48,836 nt of DNA. It comes from Candidatus Rokuibacteriota bacterium (GTDB lineage: Bacteria > Methylomirabilota > Methylomirabilia > Rokubacteriales > CSP1-6). This document shows positions 7,830 to 15,874 of this stretch, in pieces. Numbering within the stretch: the stretch's first letter is position 1; every line of letters starts with the position of its first letter. Made by a program: the position numbers and the translations under genes. The DNA lies in assembly GCA_003220615.1 (NCBI GenBank), contig QHTB01000164.1, positions 1 to 48,836 on the forward strand, read 5' to 3'. The notes below the pieces were generated by a model. That model did not search any database. It was not told where the DNA came from and saw only the letters and a list, made by a program, of their open reading frames with translations.

Positions 7830-9791
7830 TTACCTGACCAGCACCGAGGCGCGCTCGGCCACGGGCCAGACTCTGGTCGTCGGCGCAGTGATGCGGCTCC
7901 GCGCGCCGGGACGCGGCGCGGGCGCCTTCGTCTCGACGGCGGAATGCTCTTCGACACGGAACCGCCCGACCAGCGTCTGGAGCTCGCCGGCGTGATGGGC
8001 CAACCGGCGCGCGGTCGACGAGAGCTCCTCGGTCCTGGCCGTGCTCGCGGTGACCGTGGTCTCCATGCTGGAGACGGCTCGGCTCACCTGATCGATTCCT
8101 CGTGTCTGCTCTTCCGACGCAGTGGCGATGTCGGCGATGATCGTGGACGCCTGCTGGACCGCGGCGACGATGTCGCCGAGCGTCCGGCCCGACTGATCCA
8201 CGAGCGCCGAGCCCGTCTCGACCTTGCCGACCGCATCCTCGATGAGGCCCTTGATCTCCTTGGCGGCGGCGGCGCTGCGGTGAGCGAGGCTGCGCACCTC
8301 GGCGGCGACGACGGCGAAGCCGCGGCCGTGCTCTCCCGCGCGGGCCGCCTCGACGGCGGCGTTGAGGGCGAGCAGGTTCGTCTGGAACGCGATCTCGTCG
8401 ATCACCCCGGTGATCTCGCCGATGCGACGCGACGCGGTGGTGATGTCCCGCACCGAGGTGACCGCTCGCGCCACGACGTCGCCGCCGTGCTCGGCCGCGC
8501 GGCGTGAGTCGGCGGCGAGCGCGCTGGCCTGGCGTGCATGGTCGGCGTTCTGGCGAACGGTGCCCGTCAGCTCTTCCAGCGAGGCCGCGGTCTCCTCGAG
8601 GCTGCCGGCCTGGCTCTGGCTGCCGCTGGCCAGCTCGGCTGATGCCCCCGAGACGCTGCGAGCGGCATCGGCGACGTCGGCCGTCGCCAGCTTCACCTCG
8701 GCGATGATGTCGTGGAGCTTGGCCATCACGGTGTTGAACGAGCGCGCGAGCGCGCCGATCTCGTCGCGCCGGTCGACGTCGAGCCTGCGCGTGAGGTCAC
8801 CGGCGCCGTCGGCGATCTCGCCGAGGAGCCCGACCATTTGACCGAGCGGACGGAGCCGCTGGGACAGGAGCGCCGACGTGATGAGCGTGACGGCGACCAG
8901 GACCGTCGCGGCCACGCCGATCAGCCACACGAGCGAGCGATCGATCAGCCCGACGGTGCCACTGAAGTCGCTGGCGAGCACGAGCCAGGTGTCCACCGTC
9001 GCCCCCGCCGACCGCAGCGGATAGAGCGCGATCGCGAAGGTGGCGCCGTCACGCTCGAGCGTGGTGATCGTCGGCGATTCGCCGGCCGCCGGCTCGGGTA
9101 AATCGCCGAGCGCGGGCTGTAATGCCGGCGCGGTCGCCGCGAACAGCGAGAAGCCTCGCACGGCCGCCGCGTCCGGCGGCCCCTGCGCCCGCGTGAGGAT
9201 GCCCCCGTGGGCGCTGAGGCTCTCGGCGAACTCGGGGAGGAGCCTCCGGATCGCCGTTCCGACCTGGACGAACCCGACGATCTCGCCCTGACGCGTGATG
9301 GGTTGAACCAGCGTGACGGCCGGCTCACCGCCGTCTCGCTCGATCCCGCTCGCCGACTTCTTCTCGACGACGGCGGTCTTCAACAGCGCGCCGGCGGCCG
9401 GGGCCGCCGTCTCGGGCAGCGCGACGATGCGGCTGCCCGACGCGTCGTAGTACGCGAGCTGCGTGAGCGCGGCCTGAGCGCTCAGCCGGTTGAACGGCGG
9501 CTTGGCGGCGTCGAGGAGGCCGTCGCGGTTGCCGGCGGCCAGCGCGTCCTGGATCTCACGAGGCCGCACGAACGAATCGGCGACCTTCGTGAGATCGCGG
9601 CCACGGCCGACCAGCAGCCGATCGACGACCCGGCCTTGCGTCGTGAGCAGCAGGCGCTCGGCCTCACCGAACGTCCGCCGCTGACTCCAGAGGGCCAGGC
9701 CCGTGACGGTGGCGGACACGACGACGAGCGACGTCACGGTCACGGCGAGAACGGTCCGCCGCAGCGAGCCGGTGAACACGGCCGACGTCAC
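7830..9791 (-). CDS. Methyl-accepting chemotaxis protein
   Basis: A 653-residue membrane chemoreceptor. TM1 is at about residues 12-33, a periplasmic sensor of ~240 residues (Cache-like, with internal [22 protein letters not shown]) follows, TM2 is at about 280-303, then HAMP with GDLTRRLDV, then the signalling hairpin whose tip motif is [20 protein letters not shown]. No C-terminal pentapeptide for CheR/CheB tethering is present. GTG at 9791 was chosen because its GTGA overlaps the stop of the upstream rhodanese gene; a longer open frame (to 9824) runs into that gene. The ligand is unknown. No che genes are nearby. Confidence 0.9.
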   Translation of the reverse strand: MTSAVFTGSLRRTVLAVTVTSLVVVSATVTGLALWSQRRTFGEAERLLLTTQGRVVDRLLVGRGRDLTKVADSFVRPREIQDALAAGNRDGLLDAAKPPFNRLSAQAALTQLAYYDASGSRIVALPETAAPAAGALLKTAVVEKKSASGIERDGGEPAVTLVQPITRQGEIVGFVQVGTAIRRLLPEFAESLSAHGGILTRAQGPPDAAAVRGFSLFAATAPALQPALGDLPEPAAGESPTITTLERDGATFAIALYPLRSAGATVDTWLVLASDFSGTVGLIDRSLVWLIGVAATVLVAVTLITSALLSQRLRPLGQMVGLLGEIADGAGDLTRRLDVDRRDEIGALARSFNTVMAKLHDIIAEVKLATADVADAARSVSGASAELASGSQSQAGSLEETAASLEELTGTVRQNADHARQASALAADSRRAAEHGGDVVARAVTSVRDITTASRRIGEITGVIDEIAFQTNLLALNAAVEAARAGEHGRGFAVVAAEVRSLAHRSAAAAKEIKGLIEDAVGKVETGSALVDQSGRTLGDIVAAVQQASTIIADIATASEEQTRGIDQVSRAVSSMETTVTASTARTEELSSTARRLAHHAGELQTLVGRFRVEEHSAVETKAPAPRPGARSRITAPTTRVWPVAERASVLVR

Positions 9792-10222
9792 TGGCGCTCG
9801 ACCGGGAAGCCCTTGGCCTGCCAATCAGGAAAGCCGGCCGTGACCAGATAGACCTTCTTGTAGCCCCACGTCATCGCCATCTTGGCGCCGTTGAGGCTAC
9901 GCACGCACTTGGGATAGCCGTTGCAATAGAAGACCACCGGAAAGGCCTTGTCGGTGGGGAACTTCGCCTGCTGGCCTTCCATCTCCTTGTCGTACACGTT
10001 GATCGCCGTCGGGATGTAGCCTTCCTTGTACTCGCTGCCATTGCGCGAGTCGACCAGGAGAAACTTCTCCTTGGTATCGAGCATCTTCTTGAGCTGCTCG
10101 TTGGAGATCACGGTGACGTCCTTGGGAATGGCCGGTGCATCCTGGGCCAGCACGGCCCCGGCCGACGCGAGCATGGCCGTCACGACGGCCGCGATGATGG
10201 AGCCAATTGCACGACGCTTCAT
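9788..10222 (-). CDS. Secreted single-domain rhodanese
   Basis: A 144-residue protein with a Sec signal peptide (residues 1-26, cleavage after VLA) and one rhodanese domain. [20 protein letters not shown] is the first rhodanese signature; the active-site loop is [13 protein letters not shown] near residue 98, so the catalytic Cys is present, but a second Cys six residues later is unusual. It should move sulfane sulfur or sense redox state in the periplasm. AGGAGGG sits 7 nt before ATG 10222. Its stop overlaps the start of the chemoreceptor gene, implying linked function or at least linked translation. Confidence 0.86.
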   Translation of the reverse strand: MKRRAIGSIIAAVVTAMLASAGAVLAQDAPAIPKDVTVISNEQLKKMLDTKEKFLLVDSRNGSEYKEGYIPTAINVYDKEMEGQQAKFPTDKAFPVVFYCNGYPKCVRSLNGAKMAMTWGYKKVYLVTAGFPDWQAKGFPVERQ

Positions 10223-10402
10223 TGATCACCCTCCTGAAATTGCTCGCGCGTGGGCGAGCGACGGCGCACGAGGCGCCTCGCTGCTGTTCTCGGCAAGCCC
10301 GGAGCATTTCCCAACCGGCCAATTGCTTCACGCCGGGAACCGGGCGGCGCCCGGATCCTGTGCGGGCGAGACGCCCGGCGTTGCCGCCCGAGGCACCTGA
10401 CT

Positions 10403-10415
10403 TGTACGCTGTACG
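10403..10415 (+). promoter_or_regulatory. TGTACG direct repeats ahead of antitoxin remnant
   Basis: TGTACG occurs at 10403-10408 and again at 10410-10415, directly before the ATG of the decayed antitoxin. Antitoxins of the Phd/YefM type commonly bind short repeated or palindromic operators overlapping their own promoter, so this may be the former operator. The inference rests on position only. Confidence 0.35.
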
Positions 10416-10416
10416 T

Positions 10417-10670
10417 ATGAAGAAGGTCACTGCATCCAAGGCGCGCTGACAATGGTGCCGTCTCCTGGACGAGGCCGCTCAGGGGTAGGTCATCGTGCTC
10501 CAGCGGAGGGGGCGCCGGCTCGTCCTCCGTCGCGAGGAGGTCGGTAAGACGAAGGCACCACGGCCTGACCGTGGATATCGTCGGCTCCTCCGTGTTCCGC
10601 GCATCGACCAGGCCGACCGCTGGTCCTGGGAGTGGCAAGCCACAGGAGGCCTGGCCCTCGACGGACTCCT
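10417..10670 (+). pseudogene. Phd/YefM-type antitoxin remnant with two in-frame stops
   Basis: Reading from ATG 10417 gives MKKVTASKAR, a TGA at 10447-10449, QWCRLLDEAAQG, a TAG at 10486-10488, then VIVLQRRGRRLVLRREE. Read through the two stops, this is the N-terminal DNA-binding fold of a Phd/YefM antitoxin (M-K-x-V-T-A-S-K-A-R then RLLDE, GxVIV, G-R-R-x-V-L). After the second stop the frame stays open to 11049. Each stop is one substitution from a plausible sense codon. The gene cannot make a full antitoxin unless stops are suppressed. The remnant ends where the toxin start (GTG 10676) begins. Confidence 0.7.
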
Positions 10671-10675
10671 GGCCG

Positions 10676-11049
10676 GTGACCCTCCTCCTCGACACCCACT
10701 TCCTCACTGGCTCGCTCTTGGATCGAAACGACTCGCCGAATTCCCGTGGCTCGATCGCCACCGCCCGTGGGGAGTCTCGCCCGTCTCTTTCCTCGAAATC
10801 CAGTCCCTCGCGGAGATCGGGAGGATTTCCGTCCGCAACCCCGAGTTCACCCGCGCCGTGATGGAAGATCCGCGCTTCTCGGTGGACGACATTCCGTTGG
10901 TGACGCTGATCCGCCACGCGCTCGGCCTCGAGTGGACGCGCGACCCCTTCGACCGCATGCTCGTCGCCCACAGCACAGCTCGCCGACTGCCGCTTTGTAC
11001 GACCGACCGCAGCATTCGCGCTCATCATCGGTTGGTCGCCACGGAGTAG
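10676..11049 (+). pseudogene. VapC-type PIN toxin remnant, frameshifted
   Basis: GTG 10676 opens VTLLLDTHFLTGS, the first PIN strand with its catalytic Asp. Homology then moves to the next frame from about 10712: PVSFLEIQSLAE (Glu), TRDPFDRMLVAHS (Asp) and LCTTDRSIRAHH (Asp), ending at TAG 11049. Joined across the shift this would be a normal ~124-residue VapC ribonuclease with all four acidic residues kept. The frame change lies around 10705-10725 (segment CTCACTGGCTCGCTC). It follows the antitoxin remnant in the usual order. An assembly error could explain the shift alone, but not the two stops upstream. Confidence 0.68.
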
Positions 11050-11058
11050 GACGGCGGC

Positions 11059-11087
11059 TTGCACCGCCCGGAGCGGCGGCTTACCGT
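11059..11087 (+). promoter_or_regulatory. Predicted promoter of the citrate synthase operon
   Basis: TTGCAC at 11059-11064 and TACCGT at 11082-11087 are separated by exactly 17 bp. Transcription would start near 11094, followed by AAAGGAG at 11098-11104 and ATG 11112. The -35 is good and the -10 is weak. The site lies in the gap after the toxin remnant. Confidence 0.4.
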
Positions 11088-11111
11088 AAGAGCCCACAAA
11101 GGAGCCATCCG

Positions 11112-12242
11112 ATGAGTGAAGGCGGCCAGCTGATCCGAGGGCTCGAGGGCGTCGTCGCCGCCGAGACGCGGCTGTGCGATCTCGATGGCGCCAACGGGCG
11201 CCTCGCCTACGGGGGCTTCGACATCGCCGACCTCGCGCGCCAGGCGACGTTCGAGGAAGTCTCCTACCTGCTCTGGCAGGGCGACCTGCCCAGCAAAGCC
11301 CAGCTCGATCGCTTCACCACCGAGCTGATCGCTGCGCGCGGGATTCCCGGCGAGCTGATCCAGGAGTTCCGCCTGATGCCGAAGGCGACCGATCCCATGC
11401 GCGTGCTCCAGGCGGCGGTCGCCGTCCTGGGAATGCACGATCCCGACACCACCGACAACTCCCACGCGGCGAATCGGCGCAAGGCGGCGCGGCTCACGAG
11501 CCAGATGGCCACGGCGATCTGCGCTCATCATCGAGTGCGGAGCGGCGAGGAGCCGGTGGCGCCGTCGCCCGAGCTGGGTCACGCGGCGAACTTCCTCTAC
11601 ATGCTCACGGGCACGCGCCCGACGGCGACGGCGGCCAAGGCGTTCGACGCGAGCCTCACGCTCTACGCCGAGCACGAGATCAACGCCTCGACCTTCACCA
11701 CGCGCGTGATCACGTCCACCCAGTCGGACATGCACTCGGCGGTGGCCGGCGGCGTGGGCGCGCTCAAGGGCCCGCTCCACGGCGGCGCTGGCGAGGCCGT
11801 GATGCGGACGCTGATGGAGATCGGCAATGTCGCCAACGTCGATCGCTTCGCCACTGACGCGGTGGCCACCAAGCGGCGCCTCATGGGCTTCGGCCACCGC
11901 GTGTACAAGGCGGGCGACCCACGCGCGGCGATCCTGCGCGGCATGGCGGAGGACGCGTGCCGGCAGTCGGGTCAGTTCAAGTGGTACGAGATGGCCGTCG
12001 GCCTCCACGAGCGCATCAACAAGGCCAAGGGCCTGATCCCCAACGTCGACTTCTATTCGGCTCCGCTCTTCTACTCACTCGGGATTCCGGTGGACCTGTT
12101 CACGCCGGTCATCGCCGCCGGCCGCATCGCGGGCTGGAGCGCGAACATCATCGAGCAGCACGACGACAACCGTCTGATCCGCCCGCGCGCCGACTACAAG
12201 GGCCCCGGCCGCCGCGACTGGGTCCCCCTGGAGAAGCGGTGA
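11112..12242 (+). CDS. Citrate synthase / 2-methylcitrate synthase
   Basis: A 376-residue citrate synthase condensing acetyl-CoA or propionyl-CoA with oxaloacetate. Catalytic motifs: EHEINASTFTTRV (His) near residue 187, LHGGAGEAV (His) near 222, and GFGHRVYKAGDPRA near 260 with the substrate His/Arg and following catalytic Asp region. The size matches type II-like bacterial and methylcitrate synthases of ~370 residues. AAAGGAG precedes ATG 11112 by 7 nt. It heads an operon with aconitase and PrpF. PrpF neighbours favour 2-methylcitrate synthase, but sequence cannot separate the two activities, so no symbol is given. Confidence 0.9.
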   Translation: MSEGGQLIRGLEGVVAAETRLCDLDGANGRLAYGGFDIADLARQATFEEVSYLLWQGDLPSKAQLDRFTTELIAARGIPGELIQEFRLMPKATDPMRVLQAAVAVLGMHDPDTTDNSHAANRRKAARLTSQMATAICAHHRVRSGEEPVAPSPELGHAANFLYMLTGTRPTATAAKAFDASLTLYAEHEINASTFTTRVITSTQSDMHSAVAGGVGALKGPLHGGAGEAVMRTLMEIGNVANVDRFATDAVATKRRLMGFGHRVYKAGDPRAAILRGMAEDACRQSGQFKWYEMAVGLHERINKAKGLIPNVDFYSAPLFYSLGIPVDLFTPVIAAGRIAGWSANIIEQHDDNRLIRPRADYKGPGRRDWVPLEKR

Positions 12243-12364
12243 TGGCGCGCCTCAGAGCGGTGGGGGGCCTCAGAGCGGTGAGGGGCCTCGGACCGGTGAG
12301 GGGCCTCGGACCGGTGGGGGGGTTTGGGGGAGGAGCGGCGCTCGCTCCCCCCCATATTGATTAA
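12242..12364 (+). CDS. 40-codon micro-ORF bridging citrate synthase and aconitase
   Basis: ATG 12242 overlaps the citrate synthase stop (TGATG) and the TAA ending at 12364 overlaps the aconitase start (TAATG). The predicted 40-residue peptide begins MARLRAVGGLRAVRGLGPVR and carries four hexapeptide repeats (RLRAVG, GLRAVR, GLGPVR, GLGPVG) encoded by an 18-bp tandem repeat, then a Gly-rich stretch and LAPPHID. No independent ribosome-binding site is seen before the micro-ORF start, and aconitase also lacks one, so translation would have to be handed on at each junction. It could be a translational coupler, a structural leader or a coincidence of repeat expansion. Function unknown. Confidence 0.5.
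   Translation: MARLRAVGGLRAVRGLGPVRGLGPVGGFGGGAALAPPHID
12250..12321 (+). repeat. Four 18-bp tandem repeats, G-rich
   Basis: Four units at 12250-12267, 12268-12285, 12286-12303 and 12304-12321. Units 1-2 read CCTCAGAGCGGTG then G-rich; units 3-4 read CCTCGGACCGGTG then G-rich. The pairwise pattern suggests duplication of a diverged pair or two rounds of expansion. Because 18 is a multiple of three the enclosing micro-ORF stays open. Confidence 0.9.
12326..12351 (+). other. Strong hairpin before aconitase start
   Basis: GGGGGAG (12326-12332) and GAGC (12333-12336) can pair with GCTC (12340-12343) and CTCCCCC (12345-12351) around loop GGC with one bulged G. The stem has 11 pairs, mostly G-C. 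No T-run follows, so it is unlikely to be an intrinsic terminator; it lies 12 nt before ATG 12364 and could block ribosome access unless the micro-ORF is translated through it. Confidence 0.6.
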
Positions 12365-14223
12365 TGGGCCAAAGCCTGACGCGCAAGCTGATCGAGAGTC
12401 ACCTCGTCGCCGGCAAGCCGGTCATCGGCGAAGAGGTCAGCCTCGCCGTCGATCAGGTGCTCCTGACCGACACGAACGGCACGCTGCCCTGGCTCCAGTT
12501 CGAGGCCATGGGGTTCACGCGCGTGATCCCGCCCCGCGTCGTGACCTACATCGACCACAACGTCTACCAGGTGGACTCACGCAACTCCGACGATCACCGG
12601 TATCTCCAGACGGCGTCGCGGAAGTACGGCGCCGTCTTCTCCAAGCCCGGCAACGGGATCTGCCATCAAGTGCACATGGAGACGTACTCGATCCCGGGCC
12701 AGACGCTGCTCGGCACCGACAGCCACACGCCGCTCTGCGGCGCGGCCGGCATGCTCGCCATCGGCGCGGGCGGCCTCGACGTCGCCGTGGCCCTCGGCGG
12801 CGGGCCGTATTCGTTCACGATGCCGGCGGTGGTGCGCGTGTGGCTGACGGGCCAGCTCCGTCCCTGGGTCACCGCCAAGGACGTGATCCTCGAGCTCCTC
12901 CGCCGGCTGAGCGTGCGGGGTGGCTCGGGCAAGATCTTCGAGTACGGTGGCCCCGGTCTGGCGAGCCTGCTCGCCGCCCAGCGCATGACGATCGCCAACA
13001 TGGGCGCCGAGCTGACGCTGACGACGAGCGTGTTCCCGAGCGACGACGTCACGCGCTCGTTCCTCACGCGGCTCAACCGCGGCGGCGACTGGCGACCGGC
13101 CACGCCCGACGAGGACGCCGAGTACGACGACCAGATCGAGCTGGATCTTGGCTCCATGGGCCCCCTCATCGCGCTGCCCGGCTCGCCCGACCGCGTCGTT
13201 CCGATCGAGGAGGTGGCCGGCACGCCGGTCGATCAGGTGATGGTCGGCTCGTGCACGAACGGCTCCTGGCACGACATGTCGTCGGTGACGGGCGTGCTGA
13301 TCCTCGAGACGATGGCGCGCGAGGGCCTGCTGGCCGATCTGCTCGCCACCGGCGCTCTCGTCTCGGAATCGACGTGCGGCTCCTGCGCCGGCATCGGCCA
13401 CGTGCCGGCGGCCGGGACGCGGAGCCTGCGTGCCTTCAACCGGAACTTCCCCGGCCGCAGCGGCGTGAAGGGCGACGAGGTGTACCTCTGCTCGTCGCTG
13501 GTGGCCGCGGCGTCGGCGCTCACCGGCACCATCACGGATCCGCGGACGCTCGGCACGCCACCTGACGTGCAGCTGCCGCCGCGCTTCGCGGCGTCGGAGG
13601 CCGGATTCGTCGCACCCGACAGCGGCGGCGAGGTGCTGCGCGGGCCCAACATCAAGCCGGTGCCGCTCGGCGAGCCGGTGGCACCCGCGCTCGACGCGTC
13701 GGTCCTCCTCAAGCTCGGCGACAAGGTCTCCACCGACGACATCTCGCCGGCCGGAGCCGCCGTGCTCGTGTTCCGCTCGAACGTGCCCGCCATCGCCGAG
13801 CACTGCTTCAAGTACGTCGATGCCGAGTTCGTCGCGCGGGCGAAGGCGGCGGGGCGCGGGATCATCGTCGGCGGCGAGATCTATGGTCAGGGCTCCTCGC
13901 GCGAGGCGGCCGCCGTCGGCCCGATGCACCTCGGGATTCGCGCCGTGATCGTGAAGTCGTTCGCGCGCATCCACCGGGCCAACCTCATCAACTGGGGCAT
14001 CGTCCCGCTGACCTTCGACGACCCGGCCGCCTACGACACGATCGAGCGTGACGATCGGCTGCACCTGCCCGACCTTCGCGCCGCACTCAAGGCTGGAACG
14101 CGCGTCACCATCGCCAACCAGCGCACGGGAGCGACCTTCACCACGTCGTGCCTGCTCACGCCGCGCGAGCGCGACATCTTGCTGGCCGGCGGTGTCCTCG
14201 CGTACACGAAGGGGGGATCATGA
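12364..14223 (+). CDS. Aconitase-family hydratase (short form)
   Basis: A 619-residue [4Fe-4S] hydro-lyase. Cluster cysteines are visible in VGSCTNGS near residue 296 and STCGSCAG near 337; TLLGTDSHTP near 116 is the substrate-binding signature, and the C-terminal swivel domain has IYGQGSSREAAA near 513. It is much shorter than AcnA/AcnD (~870-900) and resembles the compact ~640-residue class. It may act on citrate or 2-methylcitrate; the downstream PrpF gene suggests the latter, as PrpF relieves a stereochemical problem left by AcnD-like dehydratases. ATG 12364 overlaps the micro-ORF stop, and its own stop overlaps prpF as ATGA. Confidence 0.9.
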   Translation: MGQSLTRKLIESHLVAGKPVIGEEVSLAVDQVLLTDTNGTLPWLQFEAMGFTRVIPPRVVTYIDHNVYQVDSRNSDDHRYLQTASRKYGAVFSKPGNGICHQVHMETYSIPGQTLLGTDSHTPLCGAAGMLAIGAGGLDVAVALGGGPYSFTMPAVVRVWLTGQLRPWVTAKDVILELLRRLSVRGGSGKIFEYGGPGLASLLAAQRMTIANMGAELTLTTSVFPSDDVTRSFLTRLNRGGDWRPATPDEDAEYDDQIELDLGSMGPLIALPGSPDRVVPIEEVAGTPVDQVMVGSCTNGSWHDMSSVTGVLILETMAREGLLADLLATGALVSESTCGSCAGIGHVPAAGTRSLRAFNRNFPGRSGVKGDEVYLCSSLVAAASALTGTITDPRTLGTPPDVQLPPRFAASEAGFVAPDSGGEVLRGPNIKPVPLGEPVAPALDASVLLKLGDKVSTDDISPAGAAVLVFRSNVPAIAEHCFKYVDAEFVARAKAAGRGIIVGGEIYGQGSSREAAAVGPMHLGIRAVIVKSFARIHRANLINWGIVPLTFDDPAAYDTIERDDRLHLPDLRAALKAGTRVTIANQRTGATFTTSCLLTPRERDILLAGGVLAYTKGGS

Positions 14224-15326
14224 CCCAGCGCCGCGTACGGGCCGTCTACATGCGAGGCGGCACGAGCCGCTGTCTCTGCTTCCACGCCGAAGATCTTCCC
14301 GAGCCGGGCCGCGAGCGGGATTCGATCCTGCTCGCCGCGCTCGGCAGCCCCGATCCTTACGGCCGCCAGCTCGACGGCCTGGGCGGCGGGATCTCGTCGC
14401 TCTCCAAGGCGTGCATCGTCGGGCCCGGCACCCTCGTCGGCGCCGACGTCGACTACACGTTCGCCCAGGTGGACGTAAAGACGCCTCTCGTGGACTACGT
14501 GGGCAACTGCGGCAACTGCTCGTCGGCGATCGGCCCGTTCGCCATCGACGAGAAGCTGCTGTCCGCCTCGGGCAACGGCGAAGCGGTGGTGAAGATCCAC
14601 AACACGAACACGAAGAAGCTCATCGTCGCCCACGTGCCGGTGAAGGACGGCGAGGCGGCCATCGAGGGCGACTTCGAGCTGCCGGGCGTCCCCGGCCGCG
14701 GGGCGCGCATCGCGCTCGACTTCCTCGATCCCGGCGGTGCGGTGACCGGCCGCCTGCTGCCGACCGGGCACGCGCGCGACGTCGTCGACGGCGTCGAGGC
14801 GTCGCTGGTGGACGCCACCAATCCCATCGTCTTCGTCCGTGCCCGTGATCTCGGTCTGACCGGCGCCGAGTCGCCGGCGGCGGTGGATGCCGATCGCGGC
14901 GTGTCGGAGCGGCTCGAGAAGATCCGGACCGCCGCGGCGCGTGTCATGGGCATTCCCCCCGGGCCATCGATGCCCAAGGTGGCCTTCGTCGCGCCGTCGG
15001 CGGCATTCACCACGCTGGACGGCAAGCGTTACGCCGCCGGCGACGCGGACGTGCTGGCTCGCGTGATCTCGATGGGCAACTGCCACCGCGCCTTCGCGCT
15101 CACCGCGGCGATGTGTCTCGCGGTCGCGGCCCAGATCGACGGCACCGTCGTCCACGAATGTGTGACGAACGGCACCCGCTCCAGTGACATCCGTTTGGCC
15201 CATCCGTCGGGAGTCCTGCCCATTGCCGCTGGCGTCCGTGCTCGCGACGGAGCGCCGTGGGCCGAGCGCGTCACCGTCTACCGCACGGCGCGCCGGCTGA
15301 TGGAAGGCTTCGTCCGAGTCCCGTGA
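14220..15326 (+). CDS. PrpF-family isomerase
   Basis: A 368-residue protein of the PrpF family (diaminopimelate-epimerase fold), whose best-known member isomerises trans- to cis-2-methylaconitate. Landmarks are YMRGGTSRCLCF near residue 10, DGLGGGISSLSKACIV near 50, DYVGNCGNCSSAIGPFAI near 92 and MGNCHRAFALTAA near 286. ATG 14220 overlaps the aconitase TGA by four bases. Relatives act on 4-oxalomesaconate or 3-methylitaconate, so the substrate is inferred only from citrate synthase and aconitase being adjacent. No PrpB-type methylisocitrate lyase is in the window. Confidence 0.88.
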   Translation: MTQRRVRAVYMRGGTSRCLCFHAEDLPEPGRERDSILLAALGSPDPYGRQLDGLGGGISSLSKACIVGPGTLVGADVDYTFAQVDVKTPLVDYVGNCGNCSSAIGPFAIDEKLLSASGNGEAVVKIHNTNTKKLIVAHVPVKDGEAAIEGDFELPGVPGRGARIALDFLDPGGAVTGRLLPTGHARDVVDGVEASLVDATNPIVFVRARDLGLTGAESPAAVDADRGVSERLEKIRTAAARVMGIPPGPSMPKVAFVAPSAAFTTLDGKRYAAGDADVLARVISMGNCHRAFALTAAMCLAVAAQIDGTVVHECVTNGTRSSDIRLAHPSGVLPIAAGVRARDGAPWAERVTVYRTARRLMEGFVRVP

Positions 15327-15874
15327 GCCGGCTCTGCTGCGTGGCCGACGCCGACGCGATCGTCGGGCGCCGCGCGCTCGTGCCGGCCGGCCAGGTGATC
15401 GAGGCCTGGAACGATCTCTACACGCCCGGCCACTTCTGGCTCGGCGAGGAATCGAAGCGCCTGCTCGATGCCGCCGGTGAGCCCGTGCCGCCGGTGATCA
15501 CGCTGCCGGCCGCGGCGGTCGCCGTGTACTACGGGCCGCAGCTCACGGATCTCGAGTCGCTGCCGCCGGAAGATTCGCTGAAGGCGCGGGTGCTGTCGGG
15601 CCACGGCATCGCGGTGGCGTGGATCACGCTCGACCGCTTCGGCCAGCGCATGGTGCACGAGCCAAAGGGACTCGCCGATCCCGTCTTTCATCTCCGCCGC
15701 CGTGGCGGCGGTGCCGGCCACCTCTGGCGCCTCTTCACGACCAAGCGCGAGGCCGTCGTCTACATGGCCGAGGCGTACGGAAAGGAATCCGAAGGCGCCG
15801 AGTGGGCGGAGACGCTGCCGCTGGACGACTTCGAGACGCTCCTGAAAGAGCACACGAGCGGCCCCCCACCGTGA
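15323..15874 (+). CDS. Conserved-looking hypothetical protein
   Basis: 183 residues, not recognised. GTG 15323 overlaps the prpF stop (GTGA) and its own TGA overlaps the next start, so it is clearly an operon member. It has no signal peptide or membrane helix. Visible features are an N-terminal SRLCCVADADAIVG, an Ala/Pro-rich middle and a region with FHLRRRGGGAGHLWRLFTT, then an acidic C-terminal third. Its order between PrpF and a glycerolipid acyltransferase gives no clear role. Confidence 0.7.
   Translation: MSRLCCVADADAIVGRRALVPAGQVIEAWNDLYTPGHFWLGEESKRLLDAAGEPVPPVITLPAAAVAVYYGPQLTDLESLPPEDSLKARVLSGHGIAVAWITLDRFGQRMVHEPKGLADPVFHLRRRGGGAGHLWRLFTTKREAVVYMAEAYGKESEGAEWAETLPLDDFETLLKEHTSGPPP

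Noticed and set aside
12250..12340. CRISPR-like array
   Set aside because: Repeats are adjacent 18-bp units with no unique spacers and no cas genes nearby.
12326..12351. Intrinsic terminator after citrate synthase
   Set aside because: No T-run follows, and aconitase begins 12 nt later in a fully overlapped operon.
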